64,000 nucleotides of DNA from Aegilops tauschii subsp. strangulata (taxonomy: Eukaryota; Streptophyta; Magnoliopsida; Poales; Poaceae): the NCBI RefSeq assembly GCF_002575655.3, contig NC_053035.3:506694601-506758600 (forward strand), given 5' to 3'. The notes beneath the pieces are model-generated. The model did no database searches and was not told the DNA's origin. It saw only the letters and a list, made by a program, of their open reading frames with translations. The position numbers and the translations under genes are program-made. Shown here one piece after another: positions 45,301-58,031 of the stretch. The first letter of the stretch is position 1. Every line of letters starts with the position of its first letter.

Positions 45301-46395
45301 TTGAAATGGTGATTAGTGGACTCGTGTGCGAAAACTATTTTACAAGTGGTGTCTCGTAGGATAGCTTAGCCAAGACTCAAAGCTGGCTTGCTGCAATAAC
45401 CCCACTACCTTCTTCAGAATGAACATGTATAGTAGGATCTGTTGTAAGACTTGCTGAGTACCTTTGTACTCATGTTGCTTCAATTACTGTTTTCAGACGA
45501 CAACACCGCCCCTTTCGATGGGTTCTATGTAGAACTCGACGACGACGAGTGACTTGCCACCCAGGTGGTGATCTAGGCTTGTGAAGGGCCTACGTAGATA
45601 GACATGCTTCGTCAAGCCTTCCTTCTTTCTAGTGTCTGTACCCAGACAAGTTGCTTCCGCATGTGTTTGTATGATTGTATGACTTGAGTGTCGGGTCATG
45701 TGACCCCTATCTGTATGAACAAGTTATGTAAGGCTCTCTGGAGCCCTTTAAATAAAGTACTTTGAGTTGTAGAGTTTTGTTGTGATGCCATGTTGTATTT
45801 GCACATATCGAGCATATTGTGTGTATGATTGAAATGCTTGGTATGTGTGGGATCCGACAATCTAGTTGTTTATCCTTGGCAGCCTCTCTTATGGGGAAAT
45901 GTAGTCTAGTGCCTCCTTGAGCCATAGTAGTCCGCTACAGCCCGGTTCACCGGAGTCCTGCTAGCCCAGCACTACTGCTCTGGACACTTGACTGGCCGGC
46001 ATGTGTTTCATATCGTTCCTGTGTCTGTCCCTTCAGGGAAATGTCACGCGGTGACATCCGGAGTCCTGCCTAGCCTGCTACAGCCCGGGTTCCCGGAGTC
46101 CTGTTAGCCCAGTGCTACAGCCCGGATTCACACGCTGCTGACCGACACGTTCGATGTTGATTCATGTATGCCTGTTCCCATACGTTAGTGCCGCTTTGGG
46201 TTCACGACTAGCCATGTCGGCCCGGGTTCTCTGTCATATGGATGCTAGCGACATTGTCATATACGTGAGCCAAAAGGCGCAAACGGTCCCGGGCCATGGT
46301 AGGGCGACACCCGTGGGAGTACCGTGCGTGAGGCCGCAATGTGATATGAGGTGTTACAGGCTAGATCGGTGTGACTTAGAATCGGGGTCCTGACA
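42334..46395 (+). mobile_element. Array LTR-C (4062 bp)
   Basis: Close to LTR-D, with only a handful of differences seen by eye. It is distinct from LTR-A/B at many sites (for example GTTGCGTCAGC for GTTGTGTCAGC, and GAAAATATTTATAT for GAAAAGACTTATAT). It therefore groups with the right half of the array. TATA box at 45141-45147, AATAAA at 45751-45756. Confidence 0.93.
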
Positions 46396-46399
46396 GTGT

Positions 46400-46411
46400 T
46401 GGCATCAGAGC
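46400..46411 (+). promoter_or_regulatory. Primer binding site, copy 3
   Basis: TGGCATCAGAGC after the spacer GTGT; copies 1 and 2 have GCGT. Confidence 0.85.
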
Positions 46412-46833
46412 CGGACTGCCTGTAGGTGCGTTAAGCCAAACTGGTCGATGTCGAGTCTAGAAATGCTTTAGTTATATGTAGGGGAATTGATTGTGGGAGG
46501 TAACGTAAGGCGCTTTTACTCCTTACCTTATGCCCTCTGATCTGAGTCATTCTCTTCTCATTCTACGTGGGTTAAGGACTAGGCTCTCCTCTCTCTATCA
46601 GGTTCACGTGTTACTAATCCGTAGTAACTTATAGGATTGTTGGATCCATGCTTCGGTTCAGTTTCTACTACCTTTAGTATGTTGTCGGTTGAACCAGAAC
46701 CTTGATATGATGTTGTTGAGTGGTATTGCAAACTGTTGCGAATGTCTCAAATCTTTTTCCGAGCATTTACAGCCGTTATGATGTCCGAATTCTCCTAGAA
46801 ATTCTAATGCCTTGCATTATTTCGTGCTTTCAG

Positions 46834-47605
46834 ATGGCCACCCGTTCCCAGAATCAAGTGGTTCGTCTGACCCGGTGCCTCGGCGTACCTGGTCACACGG
46901 CCATGCTGGTCCGAGTGATGGTTGAGACAGGCTATCGATGGTATCCCGAGTATACCGTCGAGGAGCAGTTTCGAGACTTTAATCAAAGACAATATTTATG
47001 CACAGTCAGGATTTACCCATCCTATCCTGGAGCCACTGAACCCCTCCATTGCTCTTATGGACTTGGGGTTACCATCGAGATGTCCGTGCAGGACGCAACC
47101 TACTCAATGATGACTATCATACGAGCCAGAACTGCCTTGCTTCAGAACTGACTTCCGGTATATGCCAGCATCACTCCCTGGGGCACAGGGGTACTACCAG
47201 GCTACTTACTGTGATCCTACCCATGAGGATTCACTACTCCGCACCACCACCGAGATGCTTGAGGACAAGGACCGTGAGAATCGTGCCCTGCGAATGGAGC
47301 TCTTTAATGCTCGTTCTGATCACTGGGCCACTCTGACACGGTTTGCACCTGCCGTGCAGGCCGGGTATATGGACATGAGGGACTTGTACCCCGTGCGGTC
47401 TGGTCTGCCGGAATGTATGGAATGGCGTGATGTAGGAGGCATCACCCCTCCTCGTGGACCCCGTCTGCCACCGTTTGTTGGACCAAGGCCACACCCGAGT
47501 CCTTATGGACCGCAAGCTCCACAGGACCGACTGTTTCCAGATGATCATGTTCAGCTCCCAGGACATGGTGGTGACTTCTATGAAGATTACTACAGAGACG
47601 TCTGA
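46834..47605 (+). pseudogene. Accessory ORF, copy 3, frameshifted
   Basis: It begins like copies 1, 2 and 4 but has a 2-bp deletion near 47147 (CAGAACTGAC versus CAGAACACTGAC) just after RARTALLQN. The first frame ends at 47149-47151 (TGA) and the remainder is read from 47162 in another frame. This is the only one of the four accessory ORFs that is broken. Otherwise it is nearly identical to copy 4. Confidence 0.85.
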
Positions 47606-47953
47606 GTTGGTAGTAGTTCCACTAGTATTGTAACAGTTGTATTCCCCACAGTCCTGCATGTCTTGTGGGATACGACTTGGTGTGTATCATGTTCCGGAGG
47701 TGTAGAAAAATAATGTATAGGAGCTTGGAATGCCTCTGATGAGATGTATCGTCTTTCATCGTAGCCGTACTCTAGCCTGGGCTTGTACTAAACTATGTAT
47801 GGTGTGTATGACCGTTGGTATATATATGTCAGTTTCTATATTACCATGTCATACTGATGATCATCTCTGCATTCCGTGTTATCCATTACATTCCGCATTT
47901 CCCTGCCAAGATTTAGCCATCCTTGTCTAAACCGTTGTTTTGTTTCTCCTAGG

Positions 47954-50900
47954 ATGGTTAACACCCGCAACAACCCTGCTGTCCAGGCGCAGGGTGAAGC
48001 CAATGCAGTTAGGGGGGAGAATGTACCTCAACCGCCTTCTCTGGCCGAAGTTATGCTGGAGGCAGAAAGAAACAAGCGTGAGACAAACCGCTTGCTAGAG
48101 CGAATTGAGCAGAATACTGCACGTCATCAGAGGAACGACTTGGTGTCCATCAATGACTTTATCAAGTTGTACCCACCGAAGTTTAACCATTCCGTCGAGC
48201 CCCTCGATGCGGATGATTGGCTCCGCAGCATCACCCATAAGCTACGTTCTGCCAACGTAGCCGAAGCTGATAAGGTTACCTACGCTGCCTATCACCTCGA
48301 AGGCCCTGCTAGCCTTTGGTGGGAAAACTTTGAGGCTATGCGCCCAGCCGGCCAAATCACTACTTGGGCTGAATTCAGTGAGGCTTTCCGTGAGCATCAC
48401 ATTCCGGAGGGTCTCATAGATCGTAAGCGGGAAGAATTCTGCAACTTCACCCAAGGCAGACTGACTGTGGATGCATACAGCCGTGAGTTTGGAAATCTAG
48501 CACGCTATGCTCCTGAAGAGGTATCCACCGACGCCAAGAAGCAGGCAAGGTTCCGCAAGGGACTTAGCCCTGAGCTTCGCCGTGATCTTCGTCTGCCCGA
48601 GTGCACCTCTTTCCAGAAATTGGTCAATAAGGCCATCAGTGCTGAGACAGGACAGACTGACTTTGACGCTACACGCAAGCACTCTCGCGATTTTGGTTCC
48701 TCATCCGGCTCCGGATCTCAGAAGCGCCGGGTCTGGATTCCGAACACTCTCTGCCACCTAGGTTCACTCCGAGGCCATCCTTTGAGGCGCCTCGCCCCAA
48801 CCAGCAGTATGCACCGCCCAAGGTCTATGGTGGCCCCGCTGCTAATGCTGCTCCACGCCCCAATGTTGTGACATGCTTCAAGTGTGGAGAAACGGGTCAC
48901 TATTTGCGCGAGTGCCCCCGAAACAACCCCAATCAACCTGGACAGTCCGTTGGCCGTGGTAAGCCAGCAGGAAAGACTTACTACGCCAAGCCAGCCACCA
49001 CTGCACGTGGCCATGTCAACTATGTTTCAGCTGAAGAAACTCATGAGGATCCCAACGTCGTCCTTGGTACGCTCCTTGTTAATTGCCATCCGGCAACTGT
49101 TCTTTTCGATACTGGAGCATCTCATTCATTTATCTCTGAGAGCTATGCTCGATTGCACAACACCACATTTTGTGACATGCCCACCTCCATGGTAATTCAA
49201 ACCCCCGGTTCTAAGTGGCAAACCTCTAGGATAAGCCATGGAAATGAAATTCTTGTCGACAGATTGGTCTTCCTTGCATCGCTAATAGCTCTCAAGTCCT
49301 CGGACATAAATATCATCTTGGGTATGGACTGGATGTCAGCTCATTATGCTAAGATTGATTGCTCTACTAGAACTGTTCTACTCACCCATCCGTCGGGCAA
49401 GACAGTTAATGTTTTGACCCGAGTGTCTAAGCGTCAGCTTTACACATTAAATGCCAACCCTCTTCCAGACCCTTGAAGATGTTCTGGTAGTCCGTGACTT
49501 CCCGGATGTCTTTCCAGAAGAACTGCCAGGTATTCCACCTGACAGGGATGTCGAGTTCGTGATAGACCTTGTTCCAGGAACCGTCCCAATATCTAGAAGA
49601 CCTTATAAGATGGCACCCCTAGAGCTAGCCGAGCTTTAGAAACAACTCGATGAGTCCTTGAAAAAGGGTTTCATCCGTCCTAGTTCTTCTCCGTGGGCTT
49701 GCCCCGTCCTCCTCGTCAAGAAGAAAGATGGTACGGATCGAATGGTTGTAGATTACCGACCTGTCTACCTAGTCACTATCAAGAACAAGTATCCGCTCCC
49801 CAGGATCAACGACCTGTATGATCAGCTCGCTGGATCCTCAATCTTCTCTAAAATGGATTTGAGGTTGGGCTACCATCAAATCAAAATCAAGAACGGGGAC
49901 ATTCCTAAAACGGCCTTTGTTACTCGTTATGGCCAATACGATTATACCGTCATGTCTTTCGGTTTAACCAATGCTACAGCCACCTTCTCTCAGTTAATGA
50001 ACTCAATCTTGATGGAGTATTTGGATAAATTCGTCGTAGTATACCTCGATGATATACTCATCTACTCCAAGAATGAGGAAGAACATGCCGAGCATCTAAG
50101 GCTAGTATTGATGAAACTTCGAGAGCATCGCCTTTATGCTAAATTCTCTAAGTGTGAATTCTGGTTGCCAGAAGTGACCTATCTAGGCCATGTAATCTCT
50201 GGTAAGGGTATTGATATCAATCCCGAGCGAGTTCAAGCCATCCTTGACTGGACTCCACCTGAATCAGTCAAGCAAGTTCGGAATTTCCTTGGCTTAGCGA
50301 GCTACTGTCACCGCTTCGTCGAGAATTTCTCCAAGGTTGCTAAACCTCTAACTGAACTCCTCAAGAAAGATAAAAAGTTCGAGTGGACCCCACAGTGCGA
50401 GTTCAACTTTCAGGAACTGAAAAGACGCCTGACATCTGCTCCCGTACCCATACCACCAGATTTTTCTAAGGACTTTGTTATCTATTGCGACGCCCCGCGA
50501 CAAGGACTAGGTTGCATACTCATGCAAGATCATCACATGATTGCCTACGCTTCCCGACAGTTGCGTCCACATGAGGATACTTATCCCACACATGATCTAG
50601 AGCTTGCAGCCGTAGTCCATGCACTCAAAACATGGCGACATTACCTTCTCGGTAATCGTTGCGAGATTTTCACTGATCACCAAAGTCTGAAATACATCTT
50701 CACCCAACCGGATTTGAATCTCAGGCAAAGACGTTGGGTCGAGTTGATCACAGATTACGACTTAGGAATAACTTACACCCCGGGCAAAGCCAACGTCATG
50801 GCTGATGCGCTAAGCCGTAAATCTTACTGTAACAACTTGATGTTACAACAAAGTCAACCACTTCTCCACGAGGAATTCTGTAAGCTTAACCTTCACATTG

Positions 50901-52397
50901 TTCCTCGAGGGTTCCTATCCACCCTGGTGGCGAAACCTACCCTTACGGATCAGATCATCAAAGCTCAGAAGGTAGATCCGGGAATCTCCCGTATTAAGAG
51001 AAACATCAAGAAAGGAGTTGCGGATTGTTTCTCCGTTGATGACCAACGTGTTGTGTTCTTTGGAGAACGTCTAGTGTTTCCCAAGGTACGCAACCTGAGG
51101 CGATTGATCCTTAAGGAAGCTCATGAATCTCCTCTCACCATGCATCCCGGTAGTACTAAAATGTATCAAGACCTACGCCAGAGCTTTTGGTGGACTAGGA
51201 TGAAGAGAGAAATTGCTCAATACATTGCTAATTGCGACGTCTGTCGTCGTGTTAAAGCAGAGCATCAACGGCCTGCTGGCACCCTTCAGCCTTTGGCTAT
51301 TCCTGAATGGAAATGGGATAAAATCGGTATGGATTTAATTACCGGGTTTCCCAGGACCAAGAGGGGGAATAATGCAATCTTCGTTGTTGTCGATCGTCTT
51401 TCCAAAGTAGCCCACTTCCTACCTGTTCGTCAGAATATAACCGCGAGCCAGCTAGCTGACTTGTACATCTCCCGAATAGTGTCTCTTCATGGTGTTCCAT
51501 TGGAAATTAACTCAGACTGTGGAAGTCTCTTCACCTCTCGATTTTGGGAAAGTTTCCAAAATGCTATGGGAACTCGTCTCTCCTTTAGCACCGCCTTCCA
51601 CCCTGAATCAAGTGGTCAGGTAGAACGAGTTAATCAAATTTTGGAGGATATGCTCCGAGCTTCTGTCATCTCTTTCGGCATGGATTGGGAGAAATGCCTT
51701 CCATTCGCCGAGTTCGCTTATAACAATAGTTATCAAGCTAGCTTGGGCAAAGCTCCTTTCGAGGTTCTGTATGGACGAAAATGTCGAACGCCTCTTAACT
51801 GGTCAGAAACCGGAGAAAGACAACTCTTTGGCCTGGATATGATTCAGGAAGCAGAAGAGCAGGTTCACATTATTCGTGAGAAATTGAAAACAGCCCAATC
51901 TCGCCAAAAGAGCCATTATGACCGCAAACATAAGGCTATGACTTTTGAGGTTGACGAGAAGGCTTACCTTCGGGTTACTCCTTTAAAGGGAACCCATCGA
52001 TTCGGTATCAAAGGCAAATTGGCTCCCCGTTATATTGGACCCACGCATTCTTGCCAAGCGAGGAGAAGTTGCCTACCAATTGGAACTATGTCCGCATCTT
52101 TCCAAGGTTCATGACGTCTTCCACGTTTCTCAACTCAAGCGTTGCTTCTCGGATCCTATCCGTGGAGTGGACCACGAAACGCTTGATCTCCAAGATAATC
52201 TCACATATCGGGAATATCCCGTTCGCATCCTTGATCAAGCCGAGCGTACCACTCGACGCCAAAACATCAAGTTCCTCAAGGTTCAATGGTCACACCATTC
52301 CGAGAAAGAAGCTACTTGGGAAAGGGAGGATCGTCTTCGACTTGAGTACCCCACCTTCTACCCACGGATCCTAAATCTCGGGACGAGATTCTTTTGA
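47954..52397 (+). pseudogene. Gypsy gag-pol, copy 3: RT-RH-INT open, gag broken
   Basis: This is the only copy with an unbroken frame through RT, RNase H and the integrase core (49658-52114, 818 codons), including YLDD at 50042-50053. Breaks elsewhere: a 1-bp deletion near 48748 between capsid and zinc knuckle (shared with copy 4), a 1-bp insertion near 49471 after NPLPD, TAG at 49637-49639 before RT (shared with copies 1 and 2), and the two C-terminal deletions near 52042 and 52361 shared with copy 2. The knuckle and protease are readable from 48868 (CFKCGETGHYLREC, LFDTGASH). RNase H reads DAPRQGLG where copies 1 and 2 have DAPPQGLG. Gag could not be joined to Pol without frame correction. 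Confidence 0.93.
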
Positions 52398-52409
52398 GTG
52401 GGGGTGAGT
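52396..52409 (+). promoter_or_regulatory. Polypurine tract, copy 3
   Basis: GAGTGGGGGTGAGT directly before LTR-D. Confidence 0.85.
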
Positions 52410-55400
52410 TGTCACATCCTAGCTAGTTCATGCATTAGAGTGTTGCATCATGTCTACTTTTCACAGAAACTTGAAATGGGGATGCCAGAAACCCCCAGCA
52501 CCCCCCTGAACACAACTAGGGTTTACTAAAATCCTTTTCAATGAACCTGAAATGCCCTCCATAAATGTTCACCATCTTTGGTCCTGCCTAAAACCTCTGC
52601 CAAAAATGGTTTCATATTTTTTGAGGCTATTCTAGATTTTTCACCAAGCCATAAGTATTTGCATTTGGGCAATTTAAATCCTATAAATATTTTAAAATGC
52701 CCAAATAATCTTGAGGTATTTTTAGGCTGTTGAGAATATTTTCAAATGTGCCTCTGAATATTTTCAGGGTTTTTCCTAAATGGAATAGTATTTCTACTAT
52801 TTCAAAACACAGAACAGAAACAAATAAAAAGAAAAACGGAAAGCAGAGAGGGAAACTTACCTAGCAGCCCACCTGGCGGCCCAGCACTGTGCTGGCCCAT
52901 GGCCAGTCAGCTGCTTGCTCCCGCCAGAGCAGGCACAGAGGTGACGCCGGCGTGCGCGAGCTCGCCACGGCGCCACCTGCTTGCCGCCTCGCCCGTGGAC
53001 GAGCTAGACGACCTCCACGTCGCGCCCCCGAGCCCCTGGACACCTCCATTCGCCCCCATCGCCTCTCCCTCGCTCTCTCTCGCCATGGCCGAAGGAGCCG
53101 CTGCCACCTCGCCGGCGTAGCCGTAGCCACCGCCGTCGCCGCGTCACCTGACCATGTCCAGCAGCTCCGCCGTCACCTTCTCCTTCGAGCTAGTCGAGCC
53201 CCGAGCGCTCGCTTTCCCCGAAGCCACTGCTTCGACCTCGCCTTCACCGCCCATCGCCAGAGATCCCCTTCGCCGGCACCACCGCAGCAGTTCGTCCCCG
53301 ACAGCGCCACCTAGCTCATCGCCTCTGCCGTGAGCTTCTGCCCCTTCCCCATCCTCTCATTCTTGCTGCCGCCCTTTGCGTCGACGTTAACCAGCAGCAC
53401 CGCACACGCCGCCGCACGAGCTCGTCGCCGACGAGGCTCCGGTGACCAAATGGTCCAGTGCATATGTCTATCATCTTCGTGAGCACTTGCAGCACCCGTA
53501 GAGACTAACCATTGATCCTCCCGTGCACCGTGTCATCGTTTCCGTCGGCACCCGAACTCCGGCGGCCGCAAAAGAGCTCCCGCCGTTGACTCCGGCCACC
53601 CCAGGCCGAACCACGGCCACCAACGGACGCGCCGTTGCGTCAGCTAACCGTAGAGCCCAACGGCGCCTCGAACGGTGCCCCGTAGAGCAAACCCGAGGCA
53701 CAGGAGCGCCGCTGACCTCGCCGGCGGCTAACCGCCGGCGTGTTAGGCCCGTTGACGAGGGGTTTGACTCCCCTGGGTCAATGACAAGTGGGGCCCGCCT
53801 GCTAATTAACCTGGGTTAGATTTAAGTTAATTCTAATTAGTTTAATTATCTAACAGTGACACTGACACAGGGGACCCACACGTCAGGTTTGACCTGGACG
53901 ACCCCGTTGACCGCTGACGTCATCATGACACACTACTGACGTAATAAACAATTTAATTACTGAAATTATTTCTATACAGGAAATTCCAGAAAATATCACA
54001 AACTTCAAAAAATCATAGAAAATAATCTATAGCTCAGAATGAAAATATTTATATATGAAAAATGATCAGAAAAATCCATTCTATCCATCTGTACTGGTGT
54101 CATGCATGTTTAAGCAAATTAACCTACTGTTTAATGCAGAACAAGATAAAGCACTAACATGGGCCATTTATGAACTTGGAATTTGAATCTTTGATTCAAA
54201 ATAGTCCAAACCCATCTGGTCTTAGTTACATTAGCCCAATACATCCATTTTTCCATGTCTCATGCATGCATCATATTGTTGCACTTGCTTGGTGTTGATT
54301 GTGCTTCGATGTGTTCATCGTGGTAGGTTCTGCCTCCGAGGATATTCATGAGTATCCAACTGAAGGGCAGCATTCCTCCACCACCCCGTCAGGCAAGCAA
54401 CCCATTGATCATTTCGATACAAGCCCATCTTCTCGCTTCTGCTCTCATTTACTGCATTAAGACAACGCGATTCAAACTGCTGTGTGTTGCGGTAGTTGAA
54501 CCCACTTTCCTTTGCATGACCTGTCATTGCCACAGTAACTAGATGAAACCCACTAGCATGTGTAGGAGTTGATTGAGCCATGTTGTGTTCCTACAATGCT
54601 ATGCTTGCTACGCTTAGAGTCGTGTCAGGTCTGGCTCATCAGGGTGATGAACTAGAGTGAAAGCGTGTGTCGGTAATGAGAGTGAGGTGTTGAATACGAT
54701 TTGGTAAAGGTATCGATGGGAGGCCATGTAGGAGTACATGGTGAGTTGTTTCATTGAGACCGTCCCTATGAACTGAGATCTGTATGCGTGATTTAAGATT
54801 CAGCTACTACCACGCATTGGGCCCGAAACCAATGGACCCCCTCGGCTTCTTAATCACCCTTGTCCTCTGTCCAGGAGTTGCACGTAGTTTCTGGTGTTTG
54901 TAGTAAGCTGGAGGCCGTGGACAGCGCTGACCAAGGGGTGGGCTGTGATGCGGTAGGCTCGTGGCACGGTGTACCGAGTCGCCCGTTTGGTGTCCGGGAA
55001 CCCTGCACACATCGTTTGGGGCCGTATGTGGAAACCTCGGCCGGACTCCCTGCGGATGGAACCTGAATAGGCGATAAACCTGGACTAGAGACTTGAGTGT
55101 TTAGGTAGGCTGTGGCTGACACCCTCATTGGGCTTCCGCTTGAAGGTTGCCGAGTACATGTCATGTAGCGACGGTAAGTGGTGAGAGCGTGTGTGACGAA
55201 GTACACCCCTGCAGGGTATAAAACTATTCGAATAGCCGCGTCCGCGGTAAAGGACTACTTGGTCGCTTATGCAGTTCATAGACAAGTAAATGGATACTAC
55301 TAAAAGCCTCAAGATAAGTGTGAGCACCGCGGATGGCTCTCTCGTGGGATGACGAGGGAGGATCCACGGTGGAGTATTGAAATGGTGATTAGTGGACTCG

Positions 55401-56471
55401 TGTGCGAAAACTATTTTACAAGTGGTGTCTCGTAGGATAGCTTAGCCAAGACTCAAAGCTGGCTTGCTGCAATAACCCCACTACCTTCTTCAGAATGAAC
55501 ATGTATAGTAGGATCTGTTGTAAGACTTGCTGAGTACCTTTGTACTCATGTTGCTTCAATTACTGTTTTCAGACGACAACACCGCCCCTTTCGATGGGTT
55601 CTATGTAGAACTCGACGACGACGAGTGACTTGCCACCCAGGTGGTGATCTAGGCTTGTGAAGGGCCTACGTAGATAGACATGCTTCGTCAAGCCTTCCTT
55701 CTTTCTAGTGTCTGTACCCAGACAAGTTGCTTCCGCATGTGTTTGTATGATTGTATGACTTGAGTGTCGGGTCATGTGACCCCTATCTGTATGAACAAGT
55801 TATGTAAGGCTCTCTGGAGCCCTTTAAATAAAGTACTTTGAGTTGTAGAGTTTTGTTGTGATGCCATGTTGTATTTGCACATATCGAGCATATTGTGTGT
55901 ATGATTGAAATGCTTGGTATGTGTGGGATTCGACAATCTAGTTGTTTATCCTTGGCAGCCTCTCTTATGGGGAAATGTAGTCTAGTGCCTCCTTGAGCCA
56001 TAGTAGTCCGCTACAGCCCGGTTCACCGGAGTCCTGCTAGCCCAGCACTACTGCTCTGGACACTTGACTGGCCGGCATGTGTTTCATATCGTTCCTGTGT
56101 CTGTCCCTTCAGGGAAATGTCACGCGGTGACATCCGGAGTCCTGCCTAGCCTGCTACAGCCCGGGTTCCCGGAGTCCTGTTAGCCCAGTGCTACAGCCCG
56201 GATTCACACGCTGCTGACCGACACGTTCGATGTTGATTCATGTATGCCTGTTCCCATACGTTAGTGCCGCTTTGGGTTCGCGACTAGCCATGTCGGCCCG
56301 GGTTCTCTGTCATATGGATGCTAGCGACATTGTCATATACGTGAGCCAAAAGGCGCAAACGGTCCCGGGCCATGGTAGGGCGACACCCGTGGGAGTACCG
56401 TGCGTGAGGCCGCAATGTGATATGAGGTGTTACAGGCTAGATCGGTGTGACTTAGAATCGGGGTCCTGACA
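52410..56471 (+). mobile_element. Array LTR-D (4062 bp)
   Basis: Near-identical to LTR-C. Differences noticed include CCATTCGCC for CCATCGCC, GAGCTCCCGCC for GAGCTCACCGCC, GGGATTCGAC for GGGATCCGAC and TTCGCGACTAG for TTCACGACTAG. TATA box at 55217-55223, AATAAA at 55827-55832. Confidence 0.93.
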
Positions 56472-56475
56472 GTGT

Positions 56476-56487
56476 TGGCATCAGAGC
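56476..56487 (+). promoter_or_regulatory. Primer binding site, copy 4
   Basis: TGGCATCAGAGC after GTGT, as in copy 3. Confidence 0.85.
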
Positions 56488-56909
56488 CGGACTGCCTGTA
56501 GGTGCGTTAAGCCAAACTGGTCGATGTCGAGTCTAGAAATGCTTTAGTTATATGTAGGGGAATTGATTGTGGGAGGTAACGTAAGGCGCTTTTACTCCTT
56601 ACCTTATGCCCTCTGATCTGAGTCATTCTCTTCTCATTCTACGTGGGTTAAGGACTAGGCTCTCCTCTCTCTATCAGGTTCACGTGTTACTAATCCGTAG
56701 TAACTTATAGGATTGTTGGATCCATGCTTCGGTTCAGTTTCTACTACCTTTAGTATGTTGTCGGTTGAACCAGAACCTTGATATGATGTTGTTGAGTGGT
56801 ATTGCAAACTGTTGCGAATGTCTCAAATCTTTTTCCGAGCATTTACAGCCGTTATGATGTCCGAATTCTCCTAGAAATTCTAATGCCTTGCATTATTTCG
56901 TGCTTTCAG

Positions 56910-57683
56910 ATGGCCACCCGTTCCCAGAATCAAGTGGTTCGTCTGACCCGGTGCCTCGGCGTACCTGGTCACACGGCCATGCTGGTCCGAGTGATGGTTG
57001 AGACAGGCTATCGATGGTATCCCGAGTATACCGTCGAGGAGCAGTTTCGAGACTTTAATCAAAGACAATATTTATGCACAGTCAGGATTTACCCATCCTA
57101 TCCTGGAGCCACTGAACCCCTCCATTGCTCTTATGGACTTGGGGTTACCATCGAGATGTCCGTGCAGGACGCAACCTACTCAATGATGACTATCATACGA
57201 GCCAGAACTGCCTTGCTTCAGAACACTGACTTCCGGTATATGCCAGCATCACTCCCTGGGGCACAGGGGTACTACCAGGCTACTTACTGTGATCCTACCC
57301 ATGAGGATTCACTACTCCGCACCACCACCGAGATGCTTGAGGACAAGGACCGTGAGAATCGTGCCCTGCGAATGGAGCTCTTTAATGCTCGTTCTGATCA
57401 CTGGGCCACTCTGACACGGTTTGCACCTGCCGTGCAGGCCGGGTATATGGACATGAGGGACTTGTACCCCGTGCGGTCTGGTCTGCCGGAATGTATGGAA
57501 TGGCGTGATGTAGGAGGCATCACCCCTCCTCGTGGACCCCGTCTGCCACCGTTTGTTGGACCAAGGCCACACCCGAGTCCTTATGGACCGCAAGCTCCAC
57601 AGGACCGACTGTTTCCAGATGATCATGTTCAGCTCCCAGGACATGGTGGTGACTTCTATGAAGATTACTACAGAGACGTCTGA
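56910..57683 (+). CDS. Accessory ORF, copy 4 (257 aa)
   Basis: Open over the full length, like copies 1 and 2. It differs from them in a few residues (FNQRQY for FNQSQY, QDATYSM for QDAAYSM, LPGHGG for LPRHGG, YYRDV for YYGDV). Since copies 3 and 4 belong to a different sub-lineage of the array from copies 1 and 2, an open frame in both groups supports a real coding function in the parent element. The activity remains unknown. Confidence 0.7.
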   Translation: MATRSQNQVVRLTRCLGVPGHTAMLVRVMVETGYRWYPEYTVEEQFRDFNQRQYLCTVRIYPSYPGATEPLHCSYGLGVTIEMSVQDATYSMMTIIRARTALLQNTDFRYMPASLPGAQGYYQATYCDPTHEDSLLRTTTEMLEDKDRENRALRMELFNARSDHWATLTRFAPAVQAGYMDMRDLYPVRSGLPECMEWRDVGGITPPRGPRLPPFVGPRPHPSPYGPQAPQDRLFPDDHVQLPGHGGDFYEDYYRDV

Positions 57684-58031
57684 GTTGGTAGTAGTTCCAC
57701 TAGTATTGTAACAGTTGTATTCCCCACAGTCCTGCATGTCTTGTGGGATACGACTTGGTGTGTATCATGTTCCGGAGGTGTAGAAAAATAATGTATAGGA
57801 GCTTGGAATGCCTCTGATGAGATGTATCGTCTTTCATCGTAGCCGTACTCTAGCCTGGGCTTGTACTAAACTATGTATGGTGTGTATGACCGTTGGTATA
57901 TATATGTCAGTTTCTATATTACCATGTCATACTGATGATCATCTCTGCATTCCGTGTTATCCATTACATTCCGCATTTCCCTGCCAAGATTTAGCCATCC
58001 TTGTCTAAACCGTTGTTTTGTTTCTCCTAGG